Below, piece after piece: positions 44,642 to 52,757 of a stretch of DNA of 64,000 nucleotides. The notes under the pieces are model-generated. The model was not told the origin of the DNA and did not search any database. It saw nothing but the letters and a program-made list of their open reading frames with translations. Each line of letters starts with the position of its first letter. Position 1 is the first letter of the stretch. The stretch spans positions 1,364,001 through 1,428,000 of the forward strand of contig NZ_FWXT01000001.1 in NCBI RefSeq assembly GCF_900176535.1, given 5' to 3'. Source of the DNA: Pedobacter africanus (GTDB lineage Bacteria > Bacteroidota > Bacteroidia > Sphingobacteriales > Sphingobacteriaceae). The translations under genes were made by a program, and so were the position numbers.

Positions 44642-45784
44642 TTATCGCATTACATAAATTTTTCTGCCTTCTACCCGGAATTTTACCAGGCCAGACGATT
44701 CTATGGACTTAAGCACCGCCGATAAAGGTTTATCCCTTGAGATCCACCCTCCCGATTCCATATTATCCGGCACACTCTCATCGTAAATGATATCCATGTC
44801 ATACCATCTCGCAATTTTTCTCATGGCTGTTTTAAACTCGATGTGGTTCAGGTAGAAGTCGCCATTTTTCCAGTCTACCACATTATCTACATCGGTTTGC
44901 CGCACAGCAATAACACCTGAATTGTTTATTGCCTGCTCACCGGGTTTTATAATTTTATGCTTACTTCCGGCCTTAATCTTCACGGAGCCTTCCAGCAGCG
45001 TTGTGGTTATGCCCGGTTCATCCTTATAACTATTGACATTAAAATGCGTACCCAGTACTTCGATTTCCTGGCCATTGCTTTCCACAACAAAAGGACGTGA
45101 CTTATCCTTTGCCACCTCAAAATATGCTTCACCATTAAGTGTCACCCTACGTTGTCCTCCCCTGGTTAACCTGGCAGTATAAGTCAAGCTTGATGCAGCG
45201 TTAAGCCATACCTTTGTCCCATCAGTCAAAGTAATCTGATAAGTACCGCCACGGGGTGTGCTCAGCGTCATACTTCTTTCACCTGCGTGTAGAGAACGGT
45301 CATGTTGCAACAAAGCTGTACCATCATTATAACTTAATTTATCATCATCTACAAGCACCCCGCTCTTTGCATCGCTTAGCACAATTGATTTGCCGTTGGC
45401 AAGGGTTAATGTTGCTGTGTTTTTGCCTGGGAGAATGTCGTTTTTAACAATCTGAGATCCTGAAAGGGCATCAGGATAACGAAGCGCTTTAAAGAATATC
45501 AGACCAATTACGATCACTGCTACAGCAGCAGCCGCGGCTACTATTCTTGGCCATAAACTTATCCGCTTAGCCTTACCCGAACGTATCCTCAATATCAGTT
45601 CTTCATAATTTGTACTAAGCAGGCCGTCCAACCGATCAGAATGCTCATCCTTCCCCTCATCAAAATGACTTTTAATTGCAGCATCACTGTAAGCCCGCTC
45701 TAAAAGACTTCTCTCTTCCAAGGTTGCTGTTCCGGAAAAATACTTATCGATCAATTGATCTAAATACTCATTTGAATTCTCCAT
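44642..45784 (-). CDS. FecR-type anti-sigma factor (locus C)
   Basis: 380 aa from ATG 45784 (an in-frame ATG at 45796 adds four residues). Membrane segment about 80-100 (IVAAAAAVAVIVIGLIFF), FecR domain about 170-270 (TLTDGTKVWLNAASSLTY, GEAYFEV), C-terminal DUF4974-like domain about 300-378. It should restrain the sigma factor encoded 67 bp upstream until SusC signals. Free of the palindromic repeats that interrupt the FecR genes of loci A and B, so it serves as the reference for their uninterrupted form. Confidence 0.93.
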   Translation of the reverse strand: MENSNEYLDQLIDKYFSGTATLEERSLLERAYSDAAIKSHFDEGKDEHSDRLDGLLSTNYEELILRIRSGKAKRISLWPRIVAAAAAVAVIVIGLIFFKALRYPDALSGSQIVKNDILPGKNTATLTLANGKSIVLSDAKSGVLVDDDKLSYNDGTALLQHDRSLHAGERSMTLSTPRGGTYQITLTDGTKVWLNAASSLTYTARLTRGGQRRVTLNGEAYFEVAKDKSRPFVVESNGQEIEVLGTHFNVNSYKDEPGITTTLLEGSVKIKAGSKHKIIKPGEQAINNSGVIAVRQTDVDNVVDWKNGDFYLNHIEFKTAMRKIARWYDMDIIYDESVPDNMESGGWISRDKPLSAVLKSIESSGLVKFRVEGRKIYVMR

Positions 45785-45851
45785 ATCTGTCCCCATATCT
45801 ACAAGATACCTGAGAATAACTTAGGGGGACATTTTTTGTAGAAATATTTTT

Positions 45852-46448
45852 TTAGGGCTTTTGATGGATCACTGCAATCAGCATCAAGGAGATTTCGGCA
45901 GCACTACCCAGTTTAAGCTTAAGCTGCTTCAGTGCACGATGAATCTGCTTCTTTACAGCTTCTTCGGTCATATTCAACCGGGCCGCAATTTCCTTATTGC
46001 TTAGAAATTCTTTGCGGCTAAGTTCAAAAACCTGTTTCATTTTTTTTGGCAACGCTTCGATTTCCCTATCAATCAGGGCTATCAATTCCTTCTCATCGAT
46101 TGTTTCAACGGTGGTATGGTCCAAGCCGTCCAATTGTGCTGCAATCAGATTGACGAAATCAAGATTCACCTTTCGTCTCCTGATCAGTTTAAAAATGCGG
46201 TTCCTCAAAGCAACATACAAATAACCTTTTAAGTTAGTCTTTACCTCTATCAGAGAGGCCTTTTCCCAAAAAGCAAAAAAAACTTCCTGGATCAGATCTT
46301 TGGCTTCATCTTCCTCTCCTAAGATTTTAAAGGCATGCAAATAAAGCATATGGGCATGTCGCCGGTAAATTTCTGTAAAGGCAAGCTCATCCCTCTCTTT
46401 CAATAAGATAATCAGCTCCTGGTCAGAAAGTGCGGTATAAGTAGCCAT
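45852..46448 (-). CDS. ECF RNA polymerase sigma factor (locus C)
   Basis: 198 aa. Region 2 about 18-92 (FTEIYRRHAHMLYLHA, EAKDLIQEVFFAFWEK), region 4 about 135-190 with the helix-turn-helix SNKEIAARLNMTEEAVKKQI. First gene of locus C. Upstream on its strand a TATATTTA stretch is one base off the TAnnTTTG box. Next to the degraded island that starts about 110 bp away. Confidence 0.93.
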   Translation of the reverse strand: MATYTALSDQELIILLKERDELAFTEIYRRHAHMLYLHAFKILGEEDEAKDLIQEVFFAFWEKASLIEVKTNLKGYLYVALRNRIFKLIRRRKVNLDFVNLIAAQLDGLDHTTVETIDEKELIALIDREIEALPKKMKQVFELSRKEFLSNKEIAARLNMTEEAVKKQIHRALKQLKLKLGSAAEISLMLIAVIHQKP

Positions 46449-46562
46449 TGTGGTTATCCTTCTACTAATTTAGTTCCTAATTAAATATAATCAATTTACC
46501 GGCAATTGTCAGGGCTTAGTCTGTACTGCAATATCACTACAAAGTTATGCACTATTCTTTGA

Positions 46563-47022
46563 CCAACAGTCCAACATTCAGAAAATATTTGAGGCAGTGC
46601 TTTTCCAACCTCTGGGCCGCACCTTTATAGTATTCCACTAGGTCCAGGCGAAATTTTTTATTTTACACCGCAAACCTTGTACAGGGGCATGGCAAATCCG
46701 TTGAAGCCAATTGGGACTACAAGCTCCCTGAAGTTTACTTTGTTGCCGTAATGGACTTTGTATTGGGTGAAAGTCCAAACGAACACTACATACACGACGT
46801 GCGGCTGGTAGACATGCGTACTAAAAAGCAGTTTTATGACAAGCTTGGGTACATTTATATTGAATTGCCAAAGTTTACCAAAACGCTTGACGAGTTGGGA
46901 ACAAACGAAGACAAGTGGCTGTGCTGCTTAAGACACATGACAGAGTTTGACGAAATACCTGTATCTTTGAGTAACAACTCAACATTCAGAAAACTATTTG
47001 ATTGGCAGAAGTAACGAATTTG
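46563..47022 (+). pseudogene. Rpn nuclease gene fragments (copy of the middle of rpn2)
   Basis: From about 46658 to 47022 the DNA matches 50079-50445 of the intact rpn2 with few mismatches, and the frame reads LFYTANLVQGHGKSVEANWD... to STFRKLFDWQK before a stop caused by a 2-bp deletion. The nuclease N-terminus and the C-terminal tail are gone. A second small piece at 46563-46594 repeats the STFRKYLR region, so two partial copies lie in tandem. Confidence 0.85.
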
Positions 47023-47230
47023 AAAGACAAGGAATAATTTACAACCATTAATTATTACGGCCGTAATTGCCAACCTGTTAACCTTGTTATTATATGTAAT
47101 TAACGCTAATCAACCAGTTGGGAACTGGCAAGGACTGTTTTTTCTGTACCTGGAAATGCCGCTGGTATGGCTTGCTGCACTCATAAATACGATTGTTTTT
47201 GCGATAAGACGTCGGAAAACTATATTTTAA
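47023..47230 (+). pseudogene. C-terminal fragment of an unidentified membrane protein
   Basis: A frame open from 47023 to the TAA at 47230 reads LIITAVIANLLTLLLYVI, a polar stretch, then MPLVWLAALINTIVFAIRRRK: two hydrophobic helices with a positive C-terminal end. There is no suitable start codon at the beginning, so it looks like the tail of a lost gene. Family not recognised. Confidence 0.4.
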
Positions 47231-47254
47231 AAGAGTTTCCTTTTTACAAGGCCA

Positions 47255-47387
47255 CCAAATTTTCTTTGCTTCATATACCCAAACACCCAGCCAAAACAAA
47301 CTATGTTTTCTTTTACACCCCAGTTTCCGGACAGCTTCCTGTTTTGCACAGAGTTCTTCCATATCTAGAGTCACGGCTGTAAGTTTG
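47255..47387 (+). repeat. 133-bp Rpn leader repeat, copy 1
   Basis: Aligns without gaps to 49604-49736. Conserved blocks include CCAAATTTTCTTTGCTT at the left end, CCAAAACAAACTAT, TTTCCGGACAG and CACAG. Both copies end in a TAnnTTTG box followed by an Rpn-type start. Sequence to the left is unrelated, so 47255 is a junction. Confidence 0.8.
47380..47387 (+). promoter_or_regulatory. Promoter -7 box upstream of the Rpn-type pseudogene
   Basis: TAAGTTTG, a perfect TAnnTTTG, 21 bp before the ATG at 47409. Equivalent to the box at 49729-49736. Confidence 0.5.
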
Positions 47388-47408
47388 CTTTATTCAAAAC
47401 AAGCCATA

Positions 47409-47961
47409 ATGCCAGATATAAATAGCCGTAAACAGGGAAGCCGATACGATAAAATCTTGAGAGATGATATACATGGGAAGTGCCAAAGCTATAGTACCTC
47501 ACAAAATTAACCTACCAAACTTCAAGTACCAATACGGTTTAATCAACTTTAAAGAACTCCCTTGCGATCTGTTTTTATCTTCAAATGAGCCGGAAGAACA
47601 GATACTTGCAATTTTAGCAAACAAAGGGAATAAAACTTCAGCAGAAATTGTTAAGTCAATACTGCAAAAAATCATGGCTGTCAGTCCTGACTGCTCAACC
47701 GAGAATAAATACTACCAGCAATTGCGTGTAATTATGCAATTGCGTAAATTTGACAACGAAACAGAACAAGCTATGCTAGACGTAAATTCATTTTGGAAAT
47801 TAGAACGTGACCCTTTTTATAAAAGAGGAAGACAAGTAGCCGAAGCTAAAGCCTTGGAAGAGAAAAGGGCCATTGCCCGTAATCTAAAAAACAAAGGAAT
47901 TGATCTGGCTATCATTGCAGAAGCCACTGGCCTTACAATGAAACAAATCCAGGCGCTTTAA
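47409..47961 (+). pseudogene. Rpn-type nuclease gene with internal deletion
   Basis: The ATG at 47409 begins MPDINSRKQGSRYDKILRD, a typical N-terminus of this family, then the frame is lost. The next frame (from 47464 to the stop at 47961) carries the family C-terminal half: the YQYGLINFKELPCDLF stretch, helices, EAKALEEKRAIARNLKNKG and the tail AEATGLTMKQIQAL. About 100 residues with the PD-(D/E)XK core are missing at the joint. The 165-aa downstream frame could still be translated from ATG 47464. It represents a different Rpn subgroup from rpn1 and rpn2. Confidence 0.75.
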
Positions 47962-47974
47962 AACCGCATCCTAA

Positions 47975-48136
47975 TACCACACCTTTGCAAGACTCCGTAA
48001 GATCGAGGTTAACCAATTCTTCAGGCCGGTTCCTATTCCAGCTCAGTTCAAAGGAAAGGCTTGGTCGATTTTAATGGCCGAAACGCCCTGGAGTATTTTA
48101 GATAATAGTGTGGCTACGCCCAAACCTCGACCATGA
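47975..48136 (+). pseudogene. Unidentified open fragment overlapping the M16-like gene start
   Basis: 53 codons without a usable start, ending in a TGA that overlaps the next ATG as ATGA. The peptide includes FFRPVPIPAQFKGKAWSIL. Such a stop-start overlap suggests the remnant of a gene once coupled to the M16-like gene. Family not recognised. Confidence 0.3.
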
Positions 48137-48699
48137 AAAACCCGGTTAGTTATACCTTAAAAAACGGCACTACAATTATTGTAGCGCACAACGAAGCCAC
48201 ACCTAAAGTATTTGCAAACCTTAGCTTTGAGGCAGCTAATGTTTACACACCTGCAAAAGCTACGGTTCAGGAAGTATTCAACACTTTATTAAATCAGCAG
48301 TTGACCGCTTTAGATGCCGGATTAAGCTACAGCCATAAAGGCATTAACCTGGCTACCTACAGCGACGACTTTGAAACTGCTTTGCAAAGCATGTATGCTT
48401 GTATCAATGCGCCAGCATTTGACCAGGAAGACCTGGCGAAAGCCAAAGCAAGTGTAATGGAGCATTTAAAAGCACAGGATAAATATTTCCCTGAGGCTGT
48501 AAATGAAAACAGCATTGCTAAATTAACCCTGGCTGATGTAAATGCCTATTATGCTGAAATCAATAATCCTGCGCAAATAGTACTAACCATTGCCGGTAAT
48601 GTTACTCCTGCAGTAGCCAAAAACTTTGCAAAAAAAGCAATTGAACAGCAAAAACCTATGGCCGACATCAGTAAAAACTATCTGGTTTCTAACAATTAG
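48133..48699 (+). CDS. M16 (insulinase-like) domain protein lacking the zinc motif
   Basis: 188 aa, no signal peptide. Start resembles the beginning of M16 peptidases (YTLKNGTTIIVAHNEATPKV) and the rest resembles the later part of one M16 domain (AFDQEDLAKAKASVMEHL, LTLADVNAYYAEINNPAQIVLTIAGNV). The HxxEH zinc-binding motif and the segment around it are absent, so it cannot be an active zinc peptidase by the usual mechanism. It is an internally deleted gene or a non-catalytic M16 relative. A strong hairpin terminator follows 29 bp after the stop, so it may be expressed. Confidence 0.6.
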   Translation: MKNPVSYTLKNGTTIIVAHNEATPKVFANLSFEAANVYTPAKATVQEVFNTLLNQQLTALDAGLSYSHKGINLATYSDDFETALQSMYACINAPAFDQEDLAKAKASVMEHLKAQDKYFPEAVNENSIAKLTLADVNAYYAEINNPAQIVLTIAGNVTPAVAKNFAKKAIEQQKPMADISKNYLVSNN

Positions 48700-48728
48700 A
48701 AATAAATAATACCACACAAACATTAGGT

Positions 48729-48770
48729 TAAACAAGGGTCCCGCGGCAAATGCCGCGGGACCCTTGTTTA
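48729..48770. terminator. Perfect 20-bp hairpin terminator
   Basis: 48729-48748 and 48751-48770 are perfect reverse complements around AA, with a GGGTCCCGCGGCA core flanked by A-rich and T-rich ends (stem starts TAAACAAG, ends CTTGTTTA). It terminates the M16-like gene; the symmetric A/T flanks allow activity from both sides. Confidence 0.85.
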
Positions 48771-48981
48771 TGGAAAAGCATTGCCACGTAAACCGCTAAA
48801 AACAATATATTAGGGACCAATAGTTTATTCTTTCCTTTCCTGCCGTCCTTTGCGAACGATATATAGTTTCGGAAGCCCCACAAACTGTAAAAAAGCTCAA
48901 AATTTTAATTTTTTTATTACCAGCGAATATTGTTTTTTGTAGATAATTCCGTCTTGAAATAATCTTTTAAAAAAATCAATT

Positions 48982-49281
48982 ATGCAAACGGAACAAATTA
49001 TCATTTATCAAGCCGGGGATGGCACCACAACTATTGATGTAACACTGGAAAACGAAACCGTGTGGCTTACACAAAAATTAATGTCTGAATTATTCGAAAA
49101 AGATTCCGATACAATTGGACTTCATATCAAAAATATTCTGGTTGAAGGAGAGTTAGAAGAAAAATCAACTACCGAGGTTTTCTCGGTAGTTCAAAATGAA
49201 GGGAAAAGGAATGTTAAAAGGAATTTAAAATTCTATAATTTGGATATGATCTTATCAGTTGGTTACTGTATATTTCGGTAA
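48982..49281 (+). pseudogene. RhuM family gene, truncated after the N-terminal third
   Basis: 99 aa. The N-terminal part is a clear RhuM match (IIYQAGDGTTTIDVTLENET, VWLTQKLMSELFEKDSDTIG, HIKNIL, NLDMILSVGY). Full RhuM proteins are about 330 aa and continue SVGYRVNS-; here the sequence turns into CIFR and stops. The break coincides with the end of the DUF1016 fragment on the other strand, 15 bp further on. RhuM genes are common on mobile islands and in restriction-modification loci. Confidence 0.85.
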
Positions 49282-49295
49282 AAGTAACACCCTGA

Positions 49296-49643
49296 TTAAA
49301 GCTCGGAATCCAGCAGACTGGACGACCATCTTTCCAGTTTGCACATTTCTATGTAGAAGTCTCGTTTTAAAGGTTCATCGATAAACGAGATTATTCTAAT
49401 TTATGTCCAACTTAATTGTGGACGCACTGCGTCCACAATCTGGCGCTCAGGAAATGTTTTTGCAAAACGAGTAAATTTTCTAAGCTGATCTACTCCCCAG
49501 CCCTTTCCGTATTCCTCAGTCAACTGCTTCGCCAATGTTGCAACAACCTGCTTCCCATATGCCGCCCGCTCATTTCCCAAAATCTCTTCATTAATCCTCC
49601 TCTCCAAATTTTCTTTGCTTTGCCCAGGCACAACCACCACCAA
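49296..49643 (-). pseudogene. DUF1016 / YhcG-type nuclease gene fragment
   Basis: Reading on the minus strand: RRINEEILGNERAAYGKQVV, TLAKQLTEEYGKGWGVDQLRKF, RPQLSWT, then an in-frame TAA where the family has His, then IRIISFIDEPLKRDFYIEMC and KLERWSSSLLDSEL to a stop at 49296. This is the DUF1016 N-terminal domain; the PDDEXK nuclease domain is missing. The 5' end is also cut: from 49604 upward the sequence is the Rpn leader repeat, which supplies the apparent start codon. Broken at both ends plus a nonsense codon. Confidence 0.85.
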
Positions 49644-49736
49644 AACAAACTATATTTTCTTTTACCCCACCATTTCCGGACAGTTTCCTGAAGTGAACAC
49701 AGTTCTTTCAACTTAAAAAATACCTGTTTAGGTTTG
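49604..49736 (+). repeat. 133-bp Rpn leader repeat, copy 2
   Basis: Ungapped match to 47255-47387. Its left end interrupts the DUF1016 fragment. It carries the promoter of rpn2. Confidence 0.8.
49729..49736 (+). promoter_or_regulatory. Promoter -7 box of rpn2
   Basis: TAGGTTTG fits TAnnTTTG, 18 bp before the ATG at 49755. The rpn1 leader has a weaker relative (TAGTTTG) at 10400-10406. Confidence 0.5.
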
Positions 49737-49754
49737 TGGTATAAAACCCAAACT

Positions 49755-50663
49755 ATGCAACAAGAAACCAGCGTAAGCACCACAACAACTACAACTGAAG
49801 AAGTTACTTCCAGGTACATAGATTTTAAACTCGATTTTTCCTTCCATCATTTTTTTGCAAAAGAAGGCCATCTTGACCTTTTGAGAGACTTTTTAAACAG
49901 CGTGTTTGAAGGCCGTAAAGTGATTAAACAGGTAAGGTTAGGAAAAACCGAACGTAAAGGCGATCAGAAGCAAAACAGAAAAACCGTATTTGATGTGTAT
50001 TGCACCGGCGATAACAATGAAGACTTTATCGTAGAAATGCAAAAAGGTAATCAGGAACATTTCAAAGACCGCATCTTATTTTACACCGCAAATCTTGTAC
50101 AGGGGCATGGCAAATCCGTTGAAGCCAATTGGGATTATAAACTCCCCGAGGTTTACTTTGTTGCCGTAATGGACTTTGTATTGGATGAAAGCCCAAACGA
50201 ACACCACATACACGACGTGCGGCTGGTAGAGATGCGTACCAAAAAGCAGTTTTACGACAAGCTTGGGTACATTTATATTGAATTGCCAAAGTTTACCAAA
50301 ACGCTGGACGAGCTGGAAACAAACGAAGACAAATGGCTATACTGCTTAAGACACATGACAGAATTTGAGGAAATACCTGTATCTTTGAGTAATAACTCAA
50401 CATTCAAAAAACTATTTGAAGTGGCAGAAGTAACGAATTTGACCCCCGAAGAAATGGATGCTTATCAGCGGGAGCTGAAAAGAAAACGTGACAATTATAG
50501 TCACGAACAGTATATTCTTGGAAAGGGTATTGAACAGGGCTTGGAGCAAGGAAAACACGAGCAGGCTGTTGAAATGGCACGTGAAATGATTGCCAATGGC
50601 GAACCAATCGAAAAGGTCATTAAGTACACCAAACTGTCAAAAGAAGAAATCGAATCCCTTTAG
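49755..50663 (+). CDS. Rpn family recombination-promoting nuclease / putative transposase (Rpn2)
   Basis: 302 aa from the ATG at 49755; an ATG 21 bp upstream overlaps the promoter box. Thr-rich N-terminus, then RYIDFKLDFSFHHFF, VFDVYC with Asp80 and FIVEMQKG with Glu94-x-Gln96 (PD-(D/E)XK core), a conserved middle part, a charged helix and the tail GEPIEKVIKYTKLSKEEIESL. Intact, and paralogous to Rpn1 in domain order. Fragments of the same gene lie 3 kb upstream. An in-frame ATG at 50454 after CGAAGAA could start a 69-aa C-terminal product. Confidence 0.9.
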   Translation: MQQETSVSTTTTTTEEVTSRYIDFKLDFSFHHFFAKEGHLDLLRDFLNSVFEGRKVIKQVRLGKTERKGDQKQNRKTVFDVYCTGDNNEDFIVEMQKGNQEHFKDRILFYTANLVQGHGKSVEANWDYKLPEVYFVAVMDFVLDESPNEHHIHDVRLVEMRTKKQFYDKLGYIYIELPKFTKTLDELETNEDKWLYCLRHMTEFEEIPVSLSNNSTFKKLFEVAEVTNLTPEEMDAYQRELKRKRDNYSHEQYILGKGIEQGLEQGKHEQAVEMAREMIANGEPIEKVIKYTKLSKEEIESL

Positions 50664-50773
50664 CATCCCCTTTACAACCTGTACCGGTGCTTAACGTTCC
50701 GGACAATGGATGGAAAACAAATTTGTTATGACAGGAAAGTTATCATTGAGTAGCCGCCATAATGGTTTTACGG

Positions 50774-51058
50774 CTATGCATACAACTGGCAATAGTTCTG
50801 TAACTGGTATTCATCAGCAGCCGCAACCACAGCTGGGAGGGGGTTTGGCCCCGCAAGGCTCCCTATAGATAAAAATTGGTTTAAGGTTTTAACGCCGTTA
50901 AAAAACAGGTTGTACTTTTTCATCTCTCTTTTGATCATGTCATGGTCCGTTTCCCTCACAATCCAGGCATACATCATACCTGCGCTAATTATTGCGAGGA
51001 CAAAATCTACAGCAACAACAGGAACAAGAGGGTCTCCCGCTGGGTAAGATAGTACACA
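50774..51058 (-). pseudogene. Unidentified membrane-protein-like fragment
   Basis: The minus-strand frame is open from 51058 to a stop at 50774 and reads DPLVPVVAVDFVLAIISAGMMYAWIV, then a charged segment RETDHDMIKREMKKYNLFF. One hydrophobic helix followed by a cytoplasmic-looking part. No recognised family; a start at ATG 50977 would cut the helix. The rest of the 630-bp gap between rpn2 and the DUF3800 remnant shows only the promoter-like site below. Confidence 0.25.
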
Positions 51059-51183
51059 TTACTACCCTAGCCCCCAAAGCTGGCGAATAGCCTGGATACT
51101 TGCATCATTTATATAACGGATAAGAAATCTAATTATAACGCTTTACAAAAGTCAAGTCAAATACAACAAATGTCAAGACAAAG

Positions 51184-51214
51184 TTGACAAACCGCATTAT
51201 TAACCTTATATTTG
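51184..51214 (+). promoter_or_regulatory. Orphan promoter with good -33 and -7 boxes
   Basis: TTG at 51184-51186, 20 bp, then TATATTTG at 51207-51214: the best match to the Bacteroidota promoter pattern in the window. No convincing gene follows on the plus strand; the DUF3800 remnant runs the other way. Confidence 0.5.
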
Positions 51215-51292
51215 TAATGCAGTTTTGCATTTATCATAATGCCCACTGGGGCAGGTTGAGAGTATTCTCACAGGAAGTGCAAGACTGTTTTT

Positions 51293-51778
51293 TTATATAT
51301 ACCCATCTGTTCTTAATTCACTCGACTTTCCAGGATCAAATAATCTGTCAACAGTATAATGCTGCTCGTTGTCATATAAGTCAATGATCAAAGTATATTT
51401 GTCAATTAAAGCTTTATAAAACCGGCTTTCACCCCTTAGTATATTCCGCTGCAGGGCCCATAACAAATAGTCAACAATACTTAGTTCAGGGGTTTCTTTA
51501 CTTAAAACAATCTCACAGTTATAGGCTATTTTAAGCGGGGCAGCACGCTTTTCATTATCACTATGGAGTGCCTTTTCAATAGATTCCTTTAATTTATGCT
51601 GTGAACTCTTGTGTCTTGCCGAAAGTAAAATCCCTCCATTTATGATCCCGCATTCAAAGCTTACCGGGAAACCAATAATGCCAACTGGCCCAAAGTTCCG
51701 TTGCTGGCCTTTCTTTTCAGAGGGGACCCGGGAGCAGAACAAGCCATCAGGCAACAAAAGTATTATGGTCTTTCTCAA
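51293..51778 (-). pseudogene. DUF3800-like gene remnant (C-terminal part)
   Basis: 161-codon frame. Its C-terminal two thirds resemble DUF3800 proteins: helices LKESIEKALHS, the late motif LSIVDYLLWALQRNILRGES with Asp in the nuclease-like site, and YKALIDKYTLIIDLYD. The first 30 residues do not fit and lie opposite another fragment, so the true N-terminus with its DES motif is missing. DUF3800 proteins are RNase H-fold proteins often found in defence and mobile regions. Confidence 0.55.
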
Positions 51779-51838
51779 TTTGCTGAATTAATAAAGTTTA
51801 GTAAGGAGAATTTTAGTGATGATTTTTTGTACCATTAA
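51707..51838 (+). pseudogene. Unidentified C-terminal gene fragment
   Basis: A plus-strand frame ends in a stop at 51838 and reads FRGDPGAEQAIRQQKYYGLS then QFAELIKFSKENFSDDFLYH. The composition is protein-like (soluble, helical) but the start is missing. Family not recognised. It is 15 bp from the next gene. Confidence 0.3.
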
Positions 51839-51853
51839 ATTCGGTATAACATT

Positions 51854-52090
51854 ATGATAAAATATCTGGTCATTAGGATAACCATTATTGCTTCAGTTAT
51901 ACTGTTGTTGTATTATGGTGCGCATTTTGTTTTGCCACAAAGGTATAACGACGGTCAATTCAGTTTTGTAGGCGAGTTGGATGCATTTTTAAGATTGGCC
52001 ACAATTTTTTTGATGCTCTGCCTGATATTCTTCGGTTTTGAGACCTACCGGTTCCATAGGATGAAGAATTATAAAATCTTTTCCGCCTGA
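51854..52090 (+). CDS. Small two-helix membrane protein
   Basis: 78 aa with two hydrophobic segments (about 5-27 and 44-62) separated by a polar stretch and a basic C-terminal tail (RFHRMKNYK). Typical size for small Bacteroidota inner-membrane proteins of unknown function. First apparently intact gene right of the decayed island. Confidence 0.6.
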   Translation: MIKYLVIRITIIASVILLLYYGAHFVLPQRYNDGQFSFVGELDAFLRLATIFLMLCLIFFGFETYRFHRMKNYKIFSA

Positions 52091-52133
52091 AACTGGCCGA
52101 ATGACTTGACTTGAGGCTTTTTGAGGTGCAATT

Positions 52134-52493
52134 TTAACTTTTATCCATCAATTGCATCCACTGCCTAACTACTGTTTGCAGTTCATCACTTTTTGTTTCT
52201 ACTTCTGCCATACTTCTAAATTTAGCATAGGCTTTGCCTTTTGACGCCGGTTCAAGTACCTCTCCGGCTCCCAGCCCCTCTGCTTTATGAAACACCAGCA
52301 CTGCAGCGTCTTTAACGCGTGGGCCAAAAGTGGCCATATCTCCTTTGTAATAAAAACTCGGACCGCCCCATTTCACGTCTTCTGTAATTTCAGGACTTAC
52401 TTTCATAATCACATCGCGCAGCGCAGCCATTTCTTTTTTTAACGGGTGATCCAGTTTTTCCAGGAACTCGTCTACTTTCTTTTTATTGCTCAT
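52134..52493 (-). CDS. DUF1801 (YdhG-like) domain protein
   Basis: 119 aa, cytoplasmic. The family pattern is visible: VDEFLEKLDHPLKKEMAALR, then DVKWGGPSFYYKGDMATFGP and the C-terminal ELQTVVRQWMQLMDK helix. DUF1801 proteins have a frataxin-like fold and unknown function. Single gene, divergent from exonuclease III across 264 bp that hold no further gene. Confidence 0.87.
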   Translation of the reverse strand: MSNKKKVDEFLEKLDHPLKKEMAALRDVIMKVSPEITEDVKWGGPSFYYKGDMATFGPRVKDAAVLVFHKAEGLGAGEVLEPASKGKAYAKFRSMAEVETKSDELQTVVRQWMQLMDKS

Positions 52494-52757
52494 AGTAACT
52501 TGTTTAATCTACTGAAAACAAATATCCTGTTTTTTCGGCCCCAGGCATAGGGGCAAAAACGACAATTAATAGGCTGATTACGACTTTCATAGAATTTTTG
52601 GTAACAAGCTACTCTCCTCTAATCTGCAGGTTTATCAGAACACTTTCTGCCGGCAATTGTTACCTCAATACAAAAATAACTGTAGAGAACCAGGCAAAAG
52701 GCCAATAACCATAAAGCATAAGCCCCGCCTTTTTACATTCATCTGTTTACATTTAAA

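Noticed and set aside
47090..47374. Minus-strand open frame resembling another at 49520-49819
   Set aside because: The similarity arises because both lie antisense to the 133-bp Rpn leader repeat; neither shows a protein family and composition is odd (Trp- and Lys-rich).
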